From: Roseovarius aestuariivivens
Lineage (GTDB): Bacteria > Pseudomonadota > Alphaproteobacteria > Rhodobacterales > Rhodobacteraceae
Reading direction: 5' to 3'
Length of the DNA stretch: 35,000 nt
Assembly: GCF_004761875.1 (NCBI RefSeq)
Contig: NZ_SJEY01000015.1
Location: forward strand, 1-35,000
Shown: piece by piece, positions 1 through 9,468 of the stretch
How positions within the stretch are numbered: position 1 is the stretch's first letter
Layout: every line of letters starts with the position of its first letter
Program-made: the position numbers and the translations under genes
The notes under the pieces: model-generated
The model's input: the letters and a program-made list of their open reading frames with translations, nothing else
Told to the model about the DNA's origin: nothing
Database searches by the model: none

Positions 1-99
1 AGACTTCGCCTCCTCCGCGCGTAAAACAACACGCCCGTCAGAAACCGGCGCACCATAAGACCGAAGCAAAGACTTCGCCTGATACTCGTGGATGTTCAT
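1..99 (-). CDS. sucC: Succinyl-CoA ligase (ADP-forming) beta subunit, 5' fragment
   Basis: Only the first 33 codons lie in the window; the gene runs off the left edge. The translation begins MNIHEYQAKSLLRSYGAPVS, which is the conserved start of SucC, the ATP-grasp subunit that with SucD interconverts succinyl-CoA and succinate with ATP formation in the TCA cycle. The ATG (complement of 97-99) has a purine-rich stretch (GAAGG/GGGA) upstream. It lies downstream of mdh on the same strand, but a terminator (431-472) and a 330-bp spacer carrying two operator-like palindromes separate them, so it probably has its own regulated promoter. Identity is firm from the N-terminus; the rest is not visible. 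Confidence 0.93.
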   Translation of the reverse strand, partial: MNIHEYQAKSLLRSYGAPVSDGRVVLRAEEAKS

Positions 100-430
100 G
101 CAGATATCCCGCCTTCTGTGATTTGCGACAGGTATAGCCACAGGTTGATGCGGGATTTAACCTATTTCACGCCCTGAGCCGCTTTTTCATACCTTTTTGC
201 AGTATTTGTGATCACGCGATTTTTACCTGTGATCACAAAAATTATCTTTTGGCTTGTGTCGAATCGAAGCTTTGGCGCGACGCTGCACTTCCGTTAGGCA
301 TGGCCTCGGGCGACACCGAGATCGCACCTAGAAGGCGCAGAAAAGCCTGCAGCTATCCTTGCTGTTACGGCTGAGACCAGCGTCACTCCGAACATGGGCG
401 GAAGGCCGGGCAGATGCAAAAGAACACAAC
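100..430. other. Spacer between mdh terminator and sucC: sucC control region
   Basis: There is no convincing gene here. This is the upstream region of sucC (minus strand). Its one clear structure is a pair of TGTGATCAC palindromes at 207-237, annotated separately. The sequence around them is AT-richer than the neighbouring genes, as expected for a promoter region, but I cannot place -35/-10 elements with confidence. Confidence 0.6.
207..237. promoter_or_regulatory. Paired TGTGATCACA palindromes upstream of sucC
   Basis: Two 10-bp palindromic words are seen: TGTGATCACG at 207-216 and TGTGATCACA at 228-237, with centres 21 bp apart (about two helical turns). They lie about 110-140 bp upstream of the sucC start codon. 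The same word recurs at 6192, 6306 and 6326 in front of sdhC. Inference: operator for a dimeric or tetrameric regulator shared by TCA-cycle genes. R. sphaeroides has two described central-carbon regulators, CceR and AkgR, but I cannot say that either one reads this word. Confidence 0.7.
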
Positions 431-472
431 GAAAAACAAAAGAACGCGCGGATCCAAAGAACCGCGCGTTCT
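431..472 (-). terminator. Rho-independent terminator of mdh
   Basis: On the minus strand, the arms AGAACGCGCGG (complement of 462-472) and CCGCGCGTTCT (complement of 441-451) form a perfect 11-bp stem with a 10-nt loop, followed by TTTGTTTTTC (complement of 431-440). It begins 23 bp after the mdh stop codon. Confidence 0.9.
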
Positions 473-495
473 ATAATCATCTAATCGACACAGCT

Positions 496-2373
<1,878 letters not shown>

Positions 2374-2378
2374 GGTGG

Positions 2379-2699
2379 TCAGGCATCGTTGCCTTCGGCA
2401 GGCAATACATCTGCGATGGTCTCGAACGCTTCACCGCTGGCTACGAGACACGTCATTCCGCGGACCGAAGTGACCGTGATGCTCCACGTGCCGGTCTCGG
2501 CAGAGGCGAAAATCTCGACCACGGCGTTATTCGCGCCGAGGCCGATGGACTGTCGCGATTCGCCATATGTCTCGGCCAGCCGAGCCACGATCACGTCGCG
2601 AGGTGCGCATCCGGGCTGCGCAAAAAGCGCGCTCGGCAGAAAGGCCATCCAAGCCGTGGTCAGGACGGCGGTGAAGGGCGCCGGGAGGATCGCTTTCAT
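2379..2699 (-). CDS. Small secreted protein of unknown function
   Basis: The product has 106 residues with a signal peptide (MKAILPAPFTAVLTTAWMAF, then a hydrophobic run ending in SALFAQ), so the mature protein should be periplasmic. The mature part holds two cysteines (GCAPRD and GMTCLV) that could form a disulfide, and an acidic tail. I do not recognise a named domain; the pattern fits a small conserved Rhodobacteraceae family. GAAAGGG sits just upstream of the chosen ATG, whereas the ATG 13 codons upstream has none and would spoil the signal peptide. It converges with the TauE/SafE gene and is divergent from mcl2. Confidence 0.75.
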   Translation of the reverse strand: MKAILPAPFTAVLTTAWMAFLPSALFAQPGCAPRDVIVARLAETYGESRQSIGLGANNAVVEIFASAETGTWSITVTSVRGMTCLVASGEAFETIADVLPAEGNDA

Positions 2700-2900
2700 T
2701 GTGTTTCCCTTTCTCAGTTTGTCCCTGCCGTTGTCCAAAAATCTGTGTGGAAGGCTGCCAAAAGACGGTTAACATCCCGTTCGCCGATACGGTCTGGCAA
2801 GCTTTCTGCACTGCGGCACAAATCTGCTTGAACTTTTTGCGCAAAAAATGCCATTGCTGCGCAAGAATATTTCAGGACTTGATCCGAAGGAGCCAGATAG

Positions 2901-3782
2901 ATGGATCTGCAAACCCATCCATACCGTTCCGTGCTGTACATTCCGGGCTCGAAGGAACGCGCGCTCGACAAGGCGCGCAGCCTGCCGTGCGACGCGATTA
3001 TTTTCGACCTCGAAGATGCCGTGGCGCCAGATGCCAAGGCCGAAGCGCGAGCGACGCTCGCACAGGCTTTGAGCGACGGCGGCTATGGCAAGCGGGTCAA
3101 GATCATCCGAACGAACGCTTTGACCACTGAGTGGGGTTTCGAAGATGTGCGGGTTTTGTCAAAGGCAGGTGCTGACGTCATTTTGCAACCCAAAGTGAAT
3201 ACCTATGCGGACGTTGATAATCTTTCGGACCTAATCGGGCCCGACCTGCCGATCTGGACGATGATGGAGACACCTGCCAGTGTCTTCAATGCTAGGGAAA
3301 TCGCCGCCCATAGGCAGGTTACAGGCCTTGTGGCAGGCACGAACGACCTCACGAAAGAACTGGGCTGTCGCTACAGGGCAGACCGGATGCCACTTCTGGC
3401 ATCGCTGCAGATGATCGTGATGGCCGCGCGGGCTGCCCGCGGTGTGGTAGCGCTTGATGGCGTCTACAACCGGTTCCGGGATGGTGAGGGGCTTAAGCAT
3501 GAATGTGAACACGGTCGCGACCTGGGTTTCGACGGCAAGACCCTGATCCATCCGGCGCAGATTGAAATTGCCAATACCGCCTTCGCACCGACGCAGTATG
3601 AGATCGATCTGGCTAAACGTCAGATCGCCGCTTTCGAGGAAAGCCAGAAACAGGGGCAGGGTGTGGCCGTCGTAGACGGGCAGATTGTCGAAAACCTGCA
3701 TGTGGTCGCCGCGCAGCGGACAATCGCAAAGGCAAAGTCTATCGCTGAGATGGCCGAGTTGGTCGAAGAGGAAAACGCATGA
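2901..3782 (+). CDS. mcl2: (3S)-malyl-CoA thioesterase, HpcH/HpaI-CitE family
   Basis: The 293-residue protein has the CitE-like TIM-barrel signatures: RSVLYIPGSKERAL at the start, the metal-binding FDLEDAVAPDAK near residue 35, VILQPKV, and GKTLIHPAQIEIAN near the C-terminus. The family includes malyl-CoA/beta-methylmalyl-CoA lyase (Mcl1) and the malyl-CoA thioesterase Mcl2. The YIPGSKERAL-type start and the operon with mch match the R. sphaeroides mcl2-mch arrangement better than Mcl1, whose N-terminus differs. Mcl2 hydrolyses (S)-malyl-CoA, made by Mcl1 from acetyl-CoA and glyoxylate, to malate. AAGGAG lies 9 nt before the ATG. It overlaps the next gene by 4 bp (ATGA), so they are translationally coupled. 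Another CoA-ester lyase activity cannot be excluded from sequence alone. Confidence 0.82.
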   Translation: MDLQTHPYRSVLYIPGSKERALDKARSLPCDAIIFDLEDAVAPDAKAEARATLAQALSDGGYGKRVKIIRTNALTTEWGFEDVRVLSKAGADVILQPKVNTYADVDNLSDLIGPDLPIWTMMETPASVFNAREIAAHRQVTGLVAGTNDLTKELGCRYRADRMPLLASLQMIVMAARAARGVVALDGVYNRFRDGEGLKHECEHGRDLGFDGKTLIHPAQIEIANTAFAPTQYEIDLAKRQIAAFEESQKQGQGVAVVDGQIVENLHVVAAQRTIAKAKSIAEMAELVEEENA

Positions 3783-4327
3783 TCTACCTGCTTCTTGGCG
3801 TCCTGCTGTGGTCTGGAGCGCATCTTTTCAAACGCTTGGCTCCGGATGCCCGCGCGGCGATGGGAGAAAACGCCGGCAAGGGCATCATCGCTTTGCTGCT
3901 GGTGGTCAGTATCTGGCTGATGGTCAAAGGCTACGGACAGGCGGAGGGTGCGGTTTTCTGGGGTCGGCATCCCGCTCTGGTGGGCGTGAATAATCTCCTG
4001 ATGCTGCTCTCGGTCTACATGTTCGCCGCCTCCGGGATGAAAACGGGCCTTGCGCGCAAGATGCGGCACCCGATGCTTGGCGCGGTCAAAGTGTGGGCCC
4101 TGGCGCATTTGCTGGTCAACGGTGACGTGCCCTCCTTAGTTCTTTTCGGCGGTCTTCTGGCTTGGGCGGTGGTCGAGATGATCCTCATCAACAAGTCCCA
4201 GCCCAGCTGGTCACCGCCTTCTCCTGCGCCGAAATCAAAGGAAATCGCCGCTGCCGTGGGCAGCGTAGTGGTCTATGCTGCCATCGCCGGCGTCCATTAC
4301 TGGCTCGGCTATCCGGCATTCGGATGA
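3779..4327 (+). CDS. NnrU family membrane protein
   Basis: The 182-residue integral membrane protein has about five hydrophobic segments and the family's conserved HPALVGVNN and RKMRHPMLGAVKVWALAHLL stretches. NnrU was named from nitric-oxide/nitrite metabolism loci and is distantly related to membrane methyltransferases of the isoprenylcysteine carboxyl methyltransferase fold; its biochemical role is not settled. No N-oxide genes are visible here. The gene overlaps mcl2 by 4 bp and is followed 4 bp later by the DUF1737 gene, so it sits inside an ethylmalonyl-CoA operon. I infer a role linked to that operon only by position. Confidence 0.85.
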   Translation: MIYLLLGVLLWSGAHLFKRLAPDARAAMGENAGKGIIALLLVVSIWLMVKGYGQAEGAVFWGRHPALVGVNNLLMLLSVYMFAASGMKTGLARKMRHPMLGAVKVWALAHLLVNGDVPSLVLFGGLLAWAVVEMILINKSQPSWSPPSPAPKSKEIAAAVGSVVVYAAIAGVHYWLGYPAFG

Positions 4328-4331
4328 CACG

Positions 4332-4535
4332 ATGAAAATATACAGGTTTCTCACGGCTGACGATACGTCCGCCTTCTGCCACAAGGTGAGCGCAGCGCTT
4401 TCGCACGGTTGGGAGCTCTACGGAAATCCGACCTACGCGTTCGACGAGGCGAACGGCGTCATGCGTTGCGGCCAGGCGGTGACCAAGGAAATCGAGGGCG
4501 ATTACCGCCCGGACATGAAGCTTGGGGAACAGTGA
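4332..4535 (+). CDS. DUF1737 domain protein
   Basis: This 67-residue soluble protein has the DUF1737 pattern: MKIYRFLTADDTSAFCHKVS, then LSHGWELYGNP and MRCGQAVTKEIEG. Such proteins are small and of unknown function. The ATG lies 4 bp after the nnrU stop, and the stop is 2 bp before the mch start, so it is tightly packed in the mcl2-nnrU-mch operon. The open frame extends 19 codons into nnrU, but the family start is at MKIYRF. There is no signal peptide or membrane segment. Confidence 0.85.
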   Translation: MKIYRFLTADDTSAFCHKVSAALSHGWELYGNPTYAFDEANGVMRCGQAVTKEIEGDYRPDMKLGEQ

Positions 4536-4537
4536 CG

Positions 4538-5569
4538 ATGGTCAAGACAAATCCGGGCCGTTTTTTCGAAGATTACCGCCTTGGCGATGTAATTCATCAC
4601 GCCGTACCGCGCACCGTGGGTTCTGGTGAGCGCGCGCTTTATCATGCTCTTTACCCCGCTCGACACGCCCTTTATTCCTCGGATGCCTTTGCCCGCGCAT
4701 GCGGTCTGCCGAAAAGCCCGCTCGACGATCTTGCGGCGTTTCACGTCGTGTTTGGCAAGACCGTGCCGGACATATCCCTGAATGCTCTGGCCAACCTCGG
4801 ATACGCCGAGGGGCGTTGGCTCTGCCCCGTATACGAGGGCGACACGCTGCGCGCGACGTCGGAAGTTATCGGGCTCAAGCAGAATTCGAACGGCAAGTCG
4901 GGCGTCGTCTATGTCCGATCGCGCGGTATCAACCAAAATGACGACGTGGTGATGGAGTACGTTCGTTGGGTGATGGTGCGTAAGCGCCAGCCCGGAACCG
5001 AGGCACCGGCGCCGGTGATCCCGGAATTGAAGAAGACACTGACGGTGGAGGACCTTTGGATCCCTGAGGGCCTGTCCTTCGAAGGGTATGATTATACGCT
5101 GGCCGGTGAGACACATCGCTGGGGTGACTACCAAATCGGCGAGACCATCGACCATGTTGACGGCGTCACAATCGAGGAAGCCGAGCATATGATGGCCACG
5201 CGTTTGTGGCAGAATACCTCAAAAACCCATTTCGACACCGAACAGCACGCCGATGGCCGGCGTCTTATCTATGGCGGCCACGTCATTTCGATGGCGCGCA
5301 CGCTTAGTTTCAATGGCTTGGCCAACGCGCAGTTGGTTGTCGGGATCAACGCGGGCACACATGCCAATCCCTGCCACGCGGGCGACACGGTTCGGGCCTG
5401 GTCGGAAGTGCTTGATAAGGCAGAGACCGCCGTGGCGGGTGTCGGTGCTTTGCGCCTTCGGCTGGTGGCGACCAAGGGCGGGGAGCCGTTCCGTTTGAAA
5501 GGCGATGATAGCAAATACCTGCCCCACGTCCTGCTCGATCTCGATTACTGGGCGCTGATGCCGATCTGA
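4538..5569 (+). CDS. mch: Mesaconyl-CoA hydratase (beta-methylmalyl-CoA dehydratase), MaoC family
   Basis: At 343 residues the protein matches R. sphaeroides Mch in length. It contains two hot-dog/MaoC-like halves: FFEDYRLGDVIHHAVPRTVG at the start and DYQIGETIDHVDGVTIEEAE around residues 195-215, followed by NTSKTHFDTEQ and AGTHANPCHAGDTV. Mch hydrates mesaconyl-C1-CoA to beta-methylmalyl-CoA in the ethylmalonyl-CoA pathway, which replaces the glyoxylate shunt in acetate assimilation. TGGGGAA precedes the ATG. The frame is open for 43 codons upstream through the DUF1737 gene, but the homologous start is MVKTNPGRFFEDY. It is the last gene of the mcl2-nnrU-DUF1737-mch operon. Confidence 0.9.
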   Translation: MVKTNPGRFFEDYRLGDVIHHAVPRTVGSGERALYHALYPARHALYSSDAFARACGLPKSPLDDLAAFHVVFGKTVPDISLNALANLGYAEGRWLCPVYEGDTLRATSEVIGLKQNSNGKSGVVYVRSRGINQNDDVVMEYVRWVMVRKRQPGTEAPAPVIPELKKTLTVEDLWIPEGLSFEGYDYTLAGETHRWGDYQIGETIDHVDGVTIEEAEHMMATRLWQNTSKTHFDTEQHADGRRLIYGGHVISMARTLSFNGLANAQLVVGINAGTHANPCHAGDTVRAWSEVLDKAETAVAGVGALRLRLVATKGGEPFRLKGDDSKYLPHVLLDLDYWALMPI

Positions 5570-5635
5570 ATTTTCCTTAGCCGTATGTTAAACCTTGGAG
5601 CCTAGCCTCTGCCTGACAAAATGGGAGAAACGCGG

Positions 5636-6064
5636 ATGCAGGCGGTCAGACGTTACAAGGCAGATGGCATGCGGTGTCTGGTGGTCGAGGATAGCCGGCA
5701 CGACCAAGAGATGATTCGCCGTGCCTTGCGAGGTGCGCGGGTAAATGCAGAAATGACGTGTGTCGGTACGCTCGCGGATGCTCGTAAGGTTCTTAAGAAT
5801 GAAACCTTCGACATGATCCTCGTCGATAACAGCCTGCCGGATGGGCGCGGCAGCGATTTCGCCCGGGATCTAGCGGGCCGAGACGGGTTTCGCAGAACGC
5901 CCATCGTGATCGTGTCAGGTTGGCCGTCGCCGTTCATGTGGGACAAGGCGCGTGAATCCGGACTTGCGGTGATCGACAAGACCGATGAACCGATACTGCG
6001 ATTGAGGGACATGTTTCGCCGGTCTTTGCGATCAACGGGTGGCCAAGCCGCGGTCGGCTGTTGA
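5636..6064 (+). CDS. Stand-alone response regulator receiver domain protein
   Basis: The 142-residue protein consists almost entirely of a CheY-like receiver domain: acidic pair Glu18-Asp19 (VVEDS), phospho-acceptor Asp64 (LVDNSLPDG), Ser94 (IVSGW) and Lys115 (VIDKTDE). No DNA-binding or enzymatic output domain follows. I chose ATG 5636 over the in-frame ATG at 5621 because GGGAGAAA falls 6-8 nt before it. It lies between mch and the sdh operon with 66 bp before it and 415 bp after it, and has no adjacent histidine kinase. It may be a phosphate sink, a phosphorelay intermediate or a partner-binding regulator; the target is unknown. Confidence 0.85.
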   Translation: MQAVRRYKADGMRCLVVEDSRHDQEMIRRALRGARVNAEMTCVGTLADARKVLKNETFDMILVDNSLPDGRGSDFARDLAGRDGFRRTPIVIVSGWPSPFMWDKARESGLAVIDKTDEPILRLRDMFRRSLRSTGGQAAVGC

Positions 6065-6191
6065 AGCGCGTTTCTGCCTAGTTAGTGGAACGCAAGGTAG
6101 ACCTGCATTCTTCGTGGCAGTTACCTTTCCGGTTTCGGTCTTGGCATATAATGTCGGCGTGTCCATCACCCGAGCCGAGCAGTGAATAACG

Positions 6192-6201
6192 TGTGATCAC
6201 A
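6192..6201. promoter_or_regulatory. Distal TGTGATCACA operator-like palindrome upstream of sdhC
   Basis: A perfect palindrome TGTGATCACA is 288 bp before the sdhC ATG and 114 bp (centre to centre) from the proximal pair, a spacing that would allow DNA looping. It is the same word as upstream of sucC. Confidence 0.65.
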
Positions 6202-6305
6202 AAATTCCAAACACGATAATTGATGAAAAAAGTCTTTTGTCATCCTGTCCGGCACCAGAGGGCTCCACCGCACAAGCAGCAAAGAACGATTCCCGATTGC
6301 CTTTT

Positions 6306-6335
6306 CGTGATCACACATGAATTCTTGTGATCACG
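6306..6335. promoter_or_regulatory. Paired palindromes forming a 30-bp composite operator before sdhC
   Basis: CGTGATCACA (6306-6315) and TGTGATCACG (6326-6335) are exact reverse complements of each other and each is itself nearly palindromic, with centres 20 bp apart. The whole element is therefore a palindrome of palindromes. The sucC site has the same two variants in tandem rather than mirrored arrangement. I infer a binding site for a tetramer or two adjacent dimers. Confidence 0.72.
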
Positions 6336-6479
6336 TATCAAGAAATTGCGACGATATGCCGGGCCAATATCGGCATTGGCGTTTGCACCGGCAGCATTAG
6401 GTCAGGTAAAAGCAATCGCAGCACAATGGGCGGACGTTGCGACGCGTGGCGAGGCCCTGGCAGCAAGAAGGAATGCTTC

Positions 6480-6863
6480 ATGGCTGACGTGAACCGCGGC
6501 AATCGCCCGCTTTCACCCCACCTGACGGTGTATCGACCGCAACTGACCTCTATGACGTCGATCCTGACCCGGATCACTGGAAATGCTTTGATCCTGGCGG
6601 CGCTTCTGACAGTCTGGTGGTTTCTGGCTGCGGCAACGTCCGAGGAATACTACGCCACCGCCGACGCGGTAATCACGAGTTGGTTCGGCGATTTGGTGAT
6701 GCTCGGGTCTCTCTGGGCGCTTTGGTACCACACGCTGGCCGGCATCCGGCACCTTATTTGGGACAATGCTATGATGCTCGAAGTCGAGACCGCCGAAAAA
6801 CTTGGTTGGGGCGTGATCGGCGGATCGATCATGCTTACGATCATCACTGTGTTCATCGTTTGA
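6480..6863 (+). CDS. sdhC: Succinate dehydrogenase cytochrome b556 subunit
   Basis: The 127-residue membrane anchor of complex II has three transmembrane helices. The start RPLSPHLTVYRPQLTSMTSI and the helix-II motif WYHTLAGIRHLIWD are diagnostic; His84 is at the same position as the haem ligand of E. coli SdhC. It binds haem b and ubiquinone together with SdhD. AAGGAA precedes the ATG; the open frame extends 51 codons upstream without family similarity. First gene of sdhC-sdhD-sdhA-lipoprotein-sdhB. Confidence 0.95.
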   Translation: MADVNRGNRPLSPHLTVYRPQLTSMTSILTRITGNALILAALLTVWWFLAAATSEEYYATADAVITSWFGDLVMLGSLWALWYHTLAGIRHLIWDNAMMLEVETAEKLGWGVIGGSIMLTIITVFIV

Positions 6864-6873
6864 GGGGCGGCAC

Positions 6874-7245
6874 ATGCGTTATCTGACCGATCGAAAGCGC
6901 GCCGTAGGACTTGGTGCGGCAAAATCCGGGGTACACCACTTCTGGGCGATGAAAGTTCAGAGTGTCGCTCTGCTCATTCTCATCCCTTTTTTCGTCTTCA
7001 CATTCGGCCCTATGCTGGGCCAGCCCTACGAAGAAGTGACCGCTTATTTTGCACGGCCTTTCCCTGCGATTGTCGCCGGTTTGACAATCGTGGTTGGCTT
7101 CAAACACTTCGCGGACGGTTGCCAGGTGCTGGTAGAGGATTACGTGCACGGACTTGCGCAGAAAGTGACGATCATCCTGGTCACCTGCCTGAGCTATGGC
7201 GCCATGGCGACCGGCCTTTTTGCCATCGCTCGCTTGGCCCTTTGA
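6874..7245 (+). CDS. sdhD: Succinate dehydrogenase hydrophobic membrane anchor subunit
   Basis: The 123-residue protein has three hydrophobic helices and the family stretch SGVHHFWAMKVQSVALL at the N-terminus, with FKHFADGCQVLVEDYVHG in the second half, where the quinone/haem-facing residues lie. It begins 10 bp after sdhC with GAGGGG upstream. It pairs with SdhC to anchor SdhA and SdhB to the inner membrane. Confidence 0.94.
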   Translation: MRYLTDRKRAVGLGAAKSGVHHFWAMKVQSVALLILIPFFVFTFGPMLGQPYEEVTAYFARPFPAIVAGLTIVVGFKHFADGCQVLVEDYVHGLAQKVTIILVTCLSYGAMATGLFAIARLAL

Positions 7246-7262
7246 AATCGGAGTAGGATCGA

Positions 7263-9068
7263 ATGGCTGCTTACGAATACGAGACGCATGACTATGACGT
7301 CGTGGTGGTGGGAGCCGGCGGGGCAGGCCTTCGCGCAACGCTCGGTATGGCCGAGCAAGGCCTGCGCACGGCTTGCGTGACAAAGGTTTTCCCGACCCGT
7401 TCCCACACCGTTGCCGCGCAAGGCGGCATCGCCGCGTCGCTTAGCAACATGGGACCCGATCACTGGCAGTGGCATATGTATGACACGGTAAAAGGGTCGG
7501 ATTGGCTCGGCGACACGGATGCGATGGAGTACCTCGCTCGCGAAGCGCCCAAGGCTGTCTACGAGCTTGAGCACTACGGCGTTCCATTTTCGCGTACCGA
7601 GGAAGGCAAAATCTATCAGCGCCCCTTCGGTGGACACACGACGGAATTCGGGGAAGGCCCGCCGGTGCAGCGTACCTGCGCCGCCGCCGACCGCACAGGA
7701 CACGCGATCCTGCACACGCTTTATGGGCAGAGCCTCAAGAACAACGCTGAATTCTACATCGAATATTTCGCCATCGATCTGATCATGAGCGATGATGGCT
7801 CCTGCACAGGCGTTGTGTGCTGGAAACTCGATGACGGCACCATCCACGTTTTCAACTCCAAGACCGTCGTTCTGGCCACTGGCGGCTATGGCCGCGCCTA
7901 TTTCTCGGCCACGTCTGCGCACACCTGCACTGGCGATGGCGGTGGAATGGTGGCGCGTGCGGGCCTTCCACTTCAGGACATGGAGTTTGTGCAGTTTCAT
8001 CCGACAGGGATCTACGGCTCAGGTTGCCTGATCACAGAAGGCGCTCGCGGTGAGGGCGGTTACCTGACAAACTCGGAAGGTGAGCGTTTCATGGAACGCT
8101 ACGCGCCGCAGTACAAAGACCTTGCGCCGCGCGATTACGTCAGCCGCTCAATGACGATGGAGATCCGCGAGGGGCGCGGCGTAGGTGAGAACGCAGATCA
8201 TATCCATCTCAACCTAAGCCACCTGCCGGCCGAGGCGCTTCAATTGCGGTTGCCAGGTATCTCGGAGTCGGCGCGCATCTTTGCCGGCGTCGACGTGACC
8301 AAAGAGCCGATCCCGGTTCTTCCGACGGTTCACTACAACATGGGCGGCATTCCGACCAATTACTGGGGTGAAGTGCTTAATCCTTCGAAGAAAGATCCGA
8401 ATTCGGTCGTGCCCGGACTGATGGCCGTGGGCGAGGCAGGTTGTGCCAGTGTGCACGGTGCCAACCGGCTGGGATCCAATTCGCTCATTGACCTTGTGGT
8501 GTTTGGCAGGGCCGCGGCAATTCGTGCCGGCAAGGTCGTTGACCGCGAAAGCGCGGTGCCGGACACCAACAAGGCGCAAGTCGACAAGGCGCTCGACCGT
8601 TTCGATAGCATGCGGCACGCCGACGGCACCGTTCCGACGGCAGAACTTCGCCTCGAAATGCAGCGCACCATGCAAGAAGATGCTGCCGTATTCCGGACCT
8701 CTAAAACGCTCAAGGAGGGTGTCGAAAAAATGGACGCCATCGCGAGCAAGATGGATGATTTGAAGGTCACTGATCGCAGTCTCGTGTGGAATTCCGATCT
8801 AATGGAGACACTCGAACTGACCAATCTCATGCCGAACGCGCTTGCCACGATCGCCGGGGCCGAGGCGCGGCACGAAAGTCGCGGCGCCCATGCGCACGAG
8901 GACTTTCCCAAACGTGACGACGATAAATGGCGTGTGCACACGATTACGCGGGTCGACGGCAAGTCGGTCGAGTTGAGCTATCGGCCGATCATCGAGGACC
9001 CTCTGACACAGGAAGATAAGGGCGGCATCGCGTTGAAAAAGATCGCGCCAAAGGAACGAACGTTTTGA
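7263..9068 (+). CDS. sdhA: Succinate dehydrogenase flavoprotein subunit
   Basis: The 601-residue catalytic subunit oxidises succinate to fumarate. Visible features are the Rossmann motif [11 protein letters not shown] (15-25), [10 protein letters not shown] with His48 as the expected covalent FAD attachment site, the active-site stretch [20 protein letters not shown] near residue 250, [11 protein letters not shown] near 400, and the C-terminal SYRPI. Length is normal for alphaproteobacterial SdhA. CGGAGTAGGA lies upstream of the ATG. Its stop codon overlaps the proposed TTG start of the following small lipoprotein gene. Confidence 0.97.
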   Translation: MAAYEYETHDYDVVVVGAGGAGLRATLGMAEQGLRTACVTKVFPTRSHTVAAQGGIAASLSNMGPDHWQWHMYDTVKGSDWLGDTDAMEYLAREAPKAVYELEHYGVPFSRTEEGKIYQRPFGGHTTEFGEGPPVQRTCAAADRTGHAILHTLYGQSLKNNAEFYIEYFAIDLIMSDDGSCTGVVCWKLDDGTIHVFNSKTVVLATGGYGRAYFSATSAHTCTGDGGGMVARAGLPLQDMEFVQFHPTGIYGSGCLITEGARGEGGYLTNSEGERFMERYAPQYKDLAPRDYVSRSMTMEIREGRGVGENADHIHLNLSHLPAEALQLRLPGISESARIFAGVDVTKEPIPVLPTVHYNMGGIPTNYWGEVLNPSKKDPNSVVPGLMAVGEAGCASVHGANRLGSNSLIDLVVFGRAAAIRAGKVVDRESAVPDTNKAQVDKALDRFDSMRHADGTVPTAELRLEMQRTMQEDAAVFRTSKTLKEGVEKMDAIASKMDDLKVTDRSLVWNSDLMETLELTNLMPNALATIAGAEARHESRGAHAHEDFPKRDDDKWRVHTITRVDGKSVELSYRPIIEDPLTQEDKGGIALKKIAPKERTF

Positions 9069-9454
9069 TTTGTCCGCTCGGTCCGAAACATCTGCGTCCG
9101 AATTTGGCCGCCTCATCGGGCATTGGTGCGCGCGGCTGTCTCGTGACCATTCTCGCGGCGCCCCTGCTGATTTCAGCCTGTAGCGCCGCGAATGACGTGG
9201 CCGATGCCGTTACGCGAGATCGGGCAAAAACCGTGGTCAACGCCGTCGTCGAGCGCCGTTTTCCCCGCGTCAACGCGGCACCTGTGACGGACTGTGTGAT
9301 CGATGCGGCCTCTGCCGGGGAAATCCTGACGATCGCGCGCGACTCGGTCGGTGGCGTACAGCCAGCCACTGTCGATCTTGTCGTGGATATCGCAAGCCGG
9401 CCAGAGTCGGTGCAATGCATTGCTGAAAACGGCCTGACGCTACTGGCGGGCTGA
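9065..9454 (+). CDS. Small lipoprotein encoded between sdhA and sdhB
   Basis: The product has 129 residues if translation begins at TTG 9065, which overlaps the sdhA stop. A hydrophobic segment ([14 protein letters not shown]) ends in a good lipobox, ISAC, with Cys39 as the lipidated residue; the mature part is about 90 residues with two more cysteines (TDCVID and VQCIAE). No ATG or GTG start is available before the signal; a second TTG at 9104 would still leave a complete signal peptide. The position inside the sdh operon, with sdhB starting 14 bp later, suggests co-expression with complex II. I do not recognise a characterised function, and a role in assembly or stability is only inference. 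Confidence 0.72.
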   Translation: MICPLGPKHLRPNLAASSGIGARGCLVTILAAPLLISACSAANDVADAVTRDRAKTVVNAVVERRFPRVNAAPVTDCVIDAASAGEILTIARDSVGGVQPATVDLVVDIASRPESVQCIAENGLTLLAG

Positions 9455-9468
9455 ACGGAGGAAACGGT

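Larger units (their letters stand above)
6065..6479 (+). other. sdh operon upstream region
   Basis: There is no gene in these 415 bp. The stretch holds one single (6192-6201) and one paired (6306-6335) TGTGATCACA-type palindrome, annotated separately, in AT-richer surroundings. The sdhC start is 145 bp downstream of the pair, so there is either a long leader or a promoter downstream of the operators. I cannot identify -35/-10 elements securely. Confidence 0.65.

Noticed and set aside
207..237. TGTGATCACA as a CRP or FNR site
   Set aside because: CRP needs TGTGA and TCACA separated by 6 bp and FNR needs TTGAT-N4-ATCAA; here the half-sites abut directly.
8028..8036. TGATCACA-like words inside coding DNA (8028 in sdhA and about 14766 in rpmJ)
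   Set aside because: They are incomplete matches within conserved coding sequence and explained by codons.
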